64,000 nt of DNA, taken from the NCBI GenBank assembly GCA_008933995.1, contig WARS01000047.1:1116001-1180000 (forward strand). The letters are read 5' to 3'. Below the pieces are notes generated by a model. It was not told the DNA's origin, did no database searches, and was given only the letters and a program-made list of their open reading frames with translations. This document shows positions 60,240 through 64,000 of this stretch, in pieces (position 1 is the first letter of the stretch; each line of letters starts with the position of its first letter). Origin of the DNA: Datnioides undecimradiatus. Lineage: Eukaryota; Chordata; Actinopteri; Lobotiformes; Datnioididae. Position numbers and translations under genes: made by a program.

Positions 60240-63200
60240 AAAGAGTCTTAAACCGTAAAGCCACTCGACCACCCTGATGCTGGCCTCCCATTGGTGGCAT
60301 TTAGACAAATCTAAAAATAGTTTTAAGGGACTTTTGTTTAATTTTAGATCATTCCACGGAATGGCGTCTGTTTTTATCTCTGACCTGCTCGTCTCATATT
60401 GCATCTTTAGGTTCCTGAGATCCCCTCCCCATACATTTTACACTGTCACTCACTATTAAGTTGGATATTGACGTTTCAGAACCATTTGTTGTAAATGAGT
60501 CCAAATAAAGGTTGCTGCCACTACGTGATTGTTCATGTTCTCTGTTTACCAGATTATGCAACTCCAATTTATACATTCATCTATTTTTATTGTAATTATC
60601 TGCATCCAAGTTCTCTGCACAGCTGTGACTTCCCTTGCTTACAGCAATGTATTCAATAGCATTTCAGCACAGACTCGCATTTATTTTCGGATTCTCAATC
60701 TATATGAATGGGTAACTCAAACAATGCACCAAGCAAATCGGGTGTTTTCACCACGCCAGTGAGAAATCAATACGCATACTGAGGTCTCCTCCCCCACACT
60801 AATTACAGCTTACCGTTCAAAGAAATTACTATTACAGTGATGACAGAGTTGGGGACTGTGATAACAGAGGAAGGAGAGGAGGAAAATCATTACTCCCCAA
60901 GATCCTTTCAATATCTCAGCTCAAACTAGACACTACTAAAAGGTCAGCTCAATTAATGTGCAGTAAATGGACAATAGGAATTTGCTGCAGCATTCAGTCA
61001 AATTATAGTGTTAGTGACTTCTCGAACACAGTTTGGGTCTTAGATGACTCTTAATAAATGGGAGAGTGAACTTCCAGACAGCCAAATGTTTAATAAGAGC
61101 AAGTTATAGAGGAATAGTCTAAATTAAGACTTAGGAGAAAAACTGTAAAAGCCAAACATTGAATATAAGCTCTGCTGGAGTAATAAGGGCTGAGATGTGT
61201 TTAATGGGCATCGAACATCTTCTCTCCAAAACATAACTGAATCATTTTTGTTCCACAAGAAAAGTTTTATTTTAAAACTTTTTGCTGTTGTCTTGCAGTC
61301 AGCGGTAGAAATACGCTTTGGTGCATCTCTGTGCCTGATAAATTATTGCCACACATAAAAACTATCATTGATATTTAGAGAAATGTCAGCCTGGCGCAGT
61401 GATGAAAGATTGGGCCGACGGGAGCTCTGACAATGTTGAAAATGTGAGGCGGAAGGCCTGGGGACTGCACCCTGAAAGATAAGTAGGGCCGGCCCTGTCA
61501 GGGAACCGACTATAAATAATTGGCTCTTTTTATAGTGATTCGTTGCTCGTGTTGAGCTCAGGCTCAAGGTGGATAGACATAGGCTTAAGCACCGCCGCAT
61601 GGAGAGCATCCTAATGCTTCATGCCAACTGTGAGACGATTCGTCTAAAGCCATGTCCCACTTCCTGAATGCAATTTAAACCCTGATGTTGCAAGAGTAAG
61701 CACAGTGGAAGAGGTGTTAATGTCACAGGTAGGAAAATTACAAGACGCAGCTTCTTTACACATCCTAAGTCATAAATATTCTCATTTGTGTAATATCACA
61801 GTTGATATCAGCACAAGCAGCTACTCTAGAGGTTGAAACCAAGCAGAAACTAACTGGAGAGACTGATGCAAAAAACCCTGAAACTTAATTTGTTCTATAT
61901 TTCATTACCACGAAATAAAAAATGGTATCAGATAAAACTTAGTAACATTAAATTAGAATGATGAAATGACACAGTTTTGAATTTTCACTTGTCAGCAAGG
62001 GATACACTCGGCAACGCGTCTCGGAAATATCAGGACCGGCAGATGCCAACCTGACCATGTCCATAGTGTAACACTGCAATGGACAACAATGTTGTTCACT
62101 GTTGTCTAACATAATAAATTTTGCACATCCTCAAGCTGTCTTTTCTTACTTTTTCTCCCCGTAGCCTCTTGTTATAAGAGAAGTAAGGCTCCTCAGAAAT
62201 AGGGCAGTGCATAGTGTTTAGTGAGTGAATGCATCAGAGAGAGTGATGGCTGCAGTCAGAGCGGGAATGTTTTGGTGTTTAGAGCAGAGGGAAATGTCAG
62301 CAGAGTCTAATGAAATTAAAAATGTACGTAGTAAGTTACAGTTTGCCGAACTCTGCAGCTCCTCAATACCCGTAAAGTTTCCATGTCTGGTGTCACAGCT
62401 GCTGAGGTAAAGTGAAGGGGGTTAGCTGAGCAGTTAGCATCGACTCCTAGCCAGAAGGGAAAATGTCTCCTCTGTGCTTCCCCACCACTGGTCTAAATCG
62501 GGATGTTGTATTGGTAGTGGGCTCAGAAGTCGATCAAAGTCAGCCCAGTTTTAGCAAATATCATTCATGCTTTATCATGACATAATGCATTTAAGACACA
62601 GTTAAAAGAACTCACATAATAGGAGGTTTAAGCCCTGCCAAAAGGTGTCCAACAGGGCGGTCTTCATCGGTAAGTTTGGATCATTGAGCATGGATAAAGA
62701 CTGTTTTTCTGCTCTCTCTAATACATATTGATACATGTTCCATATAATATTTAATACTACTTGGAAAATGTAATGTGAATCAAGGCTGCTGTAAGTTAGG
62801 TGCAACTTCTCTGATCTCTCCAAATTCAAACATCAATGTCCTCAAAAGAAAACGTCCACTCAACATTTAGTAACTGGAACAATGTTGCGAATGTCATCCT
62901 CACAAATGAGGATGTTTGTAAAATCATATCTGCTGCTTTGCACGTGTTAATTAGAAGCTAAACAAACACCATTTAGCTAGTTCTCACAGTAGCTGCATAG
63001 TCTCTGGTGTATTTTGGCTAATTCACTTACAGCCATTGAGAGTCTGTTCTCAGCAGAATGACTTATGTTTGGGTTTTCCCAACAATCCGCCTCTCCAGTT
63101 GTTCAAATTATGGCTGTCCTCATCCAGTAGCACAGACAGGAGTTGTGTGGTATTGTTATACAACCACAAATTTGGTCTGCAGGAGGTCAGAGTGGATGAC

Positions 63201-63480
63201 TGAGAGTGCAAATTATTTGAATTCAAGAACAACCGTCCACTTTATTTGATTATCTCTTTACCACAAAGGCAATCTTTCCTTAACCTTAAGCACATTATTT
63301 TGCTAACCCAGGGGTTGTGTTTATCTCAAATCAATCTTTAACCGCAAATGCGAAAGTTCAGAAAAAAGCGTGTACAAGACATCAGTCATATGCATCTTTT
63401 TCTATTCTGTTGTTCAGGCAGAATAACACTCAGGAAGTGATGCACAGACATAATCCGCTTGGTAATAGGGGTTTCATCTT
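60240..63480. other. Upstream GLCE region; no gene seen
   Basis: A/T-rich with no recognised exon or element. Confidence 0.45.
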
Positions 63481-63496
63481 GAGGAGAACTACAACA

Positions 63497-63533
63497 GATA
63501 TATATATATATAAAAAAAAAAAAAAAAAAAAAA
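63497..63533. repeat. (TA)n followed by a 22-base poly(A) run
   Basis: A short TA repeat is joined directly to an uninterrupted A run ending at 63533, possibly the tail of a decayed retroelement. Confidence 0.85.
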
Positions 63534-63909
63534 GACAGATGCAGCCGGACAGGAGGTGGAAGACAATCCTGTTGGAGGATAAAAGTCTTCCATGCTTGGC
63601 AGATTAAGGAAACACTGGCAGTGGGACACAAACGCAGCTTTTCAGTTTTCATGCTCCTATTGTCCCACCTCAGGAACCTGAAAAGTGCCTGAAATACCAG
63701 GCAGTCTTGTCGAGACTTTACATTTTTACATGATAGCAACAAAGTACCAAAGCACTGAAAACTTTGGCATACGGCTTTTTTCTTTTCAGATCAAATCCAG
63801 TTCCTATTGTGAACCCAAACACCATATTCGAATCAACTAAATTTTGTTAGGAAAATTATGAACATTGAAAATCCTGACACTGTTATCATTACACAGTGTC
63901 ATTAGATCA

Positions 63910-64000
63910 AGGCTGAAACAATAAATTCAGTTAAATAATCAGTTTTTGATAAAAACGCAGAACATTCTCAGGCTCCAGCTTCTCTAGCATAAGGATTTGT
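63910..64000. mobile_element. MITE-like element cut by the window end
   Basis: Begins AGGCTGAAACAATAAATTCA and continues GAACATTCTCAGGCTCCAGCTTCT, the left half of the same family seen at 40164-40440. The right half lies beyond the window. Confidence 0.6.

Overview
The window is vertebrate nuclear DNA, most probably from a teleost fish. It contains spliced genes with GT-AG introns, many (AC)n and (AG)n microsatellites, and interspersed repeats of types I associate with fish genomes. No bacterial or viral gene organisation was seen. Three protein-coding genes could be rebuilt exon by exon, all on the minus strand. In transcriptional order they are GLCE (58439 to 44267), PAQR5 (32577 to 23743) and KIF23 (22061 to 10436). 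The human 15q23 region has the same GLCE-PAQR5-KIF23 order and common orientation, so this is conserved synteny (recalled, not searched).

Region by region. Positions 1-9930 hold no recognised gene; the only notable item is a possible small promoter and first exon near 6460-6690, with a consensus RFX X-box. Positions 9930-22215 are KIF23: 23 coding exons, 966 predicted residues, an AATAAA signal at 9952-9957 and a CHR/CCAAT/GC-box type cell-cycle promoter at 22120-22213. Positions 22915-32670 are PAQR5: 7 coding exons, 345 residues, with a TATA box at 32661-32670 about 84 bp before the start codon. Positions 32700-44266 are intergenic DNA and possible GLCE 3' UTR, with a decayed Tc1/mariner transposase fragment (36290-36790) and MITE-like copies. 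Positions 44267-58452 are GLCE: 4 coding exons, 595 residues. Its 6.9-kb first coding intron carries a possible Harbinger-type remnant. Positions 58453-64000 are GLCE 5' flank or 5' intron, with a 408-bp MITE-like element and a repeat cut by the window end.

The genes do not form a pathway. KIF23 is the kinesin subunit of centralspindlin (cytokinesis), PAQR5 is a seven-helix membrane progestin receptor of the PAQR family, and GLCE is the Golgi epimerase that makes iduronic acid in heparan sulfate. Splice sites, reading phases and family motifs agree for all 34 coding exons. The KIF23 CHO1-type exon, the 14-3-3/Aurora B site, the PAQR metal motifs and the GLCE catalytic tyrosines are all intact. 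I found no convincing undescribed system. The best leads are the X-box exon, an unusual KIF23 C-terminus with two tiny exons, and an inverted (TG)n/(AC)n hairpin in a GLCE intron.
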